Source: an uncultured Sutterella sp. (GTDB lineage Bacteria; Pseudomonadota; Gammaproteobacteria; Burkholderiales; Burkholderiaceae_F). Taken from it: a stretch of DNA of 6,597 nucleotides. Shown here piece by piece: positions 6,571 through 6,597 of this stretch. The DNA lies in NCBI GenBank assembly GCA_902477615.1, contig CABSHY010000076.1, positions 1 to 6,597 on the forward strand. Direction: 5' to 3'. The notes under the pieces are model-generated. The model was not told the DNA's origin and made no database searches. It saw only the letters and a list, made by a program, of their open reading frames with translations. Position numbers and translations under genes: made by a program. Position 1 is the first letter of the stretch. Each line of letters starts with the position of its first letter.

Positions 6571-6597
6571 TACCACAAATATTTTCGCTAAAGCACC

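Noticed and set aside
6557..6576. GCTAGTA repeated at the end of the M16 gene
   Set aside because: The two short copies cover the last codons and the stop. This is too short to call a repeat element or terminator, and no T-run follows.

Overview
The window looks like chromosomal DNA from a Gram-negative betaproteobacterium. YciB and a secreted parvulin-type prolyl isomerase sit side by side, an arrangement I associate with Burkholderiales. The moderate GC of the conserved genes would suit a gut Sutterellaceae member such as the Parasutterella or Turicimonas group. That lineage call is an inference from gene context and protein style; no rRNA or species marker is present.

Layout from left to right. 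The last 26 codons (25 residues plus stop) of an unidentified plus-strand gene end at 78 and are followed by a compact hairpin terminator (119-140). Next is a minus-strand pair of hypothetical genes, the upstream one at 1115-2029 (GTG start) and the downstream one at 171-1076. They are AT-rich, match no family I know, and appear to be diverged paralogs of each other in a two-gene operon. Their leader (about 2030-2115) carries two inverted repeats and a possible promoter. A strong terminator (2174-2210) separates them from a second minus-strand operon: yciB (3055-3645), an inner-membrane cell-envelope protein, followed after 29 bases by a periplasmic parvulin (2228-3025).

A 174-base divergent intergenic region (3646-3819) leads to a large plus-strand gene (3820-6570). 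It encodes a 916-residue, membrane-anchored or exported M16 (pitrilysin/insulinase-type) zinc protease with an active first half and a catalytically dead second half. Its leader contains a 7-base complement to its own Shine-Dalgarno sequence and could fold over the ribosome-binding site.

The conserved genes share an envelope theme: an inner-membrane septation/envelope protein, a periplasmic folding factor and an exported protease. The hypothetical pair is the accessory part of the window and the likeliest place for something undescribed. Nothing in it supports a specific function. I see no tRNA, rRNA, CRISPR array, insertion sequence or integrase.
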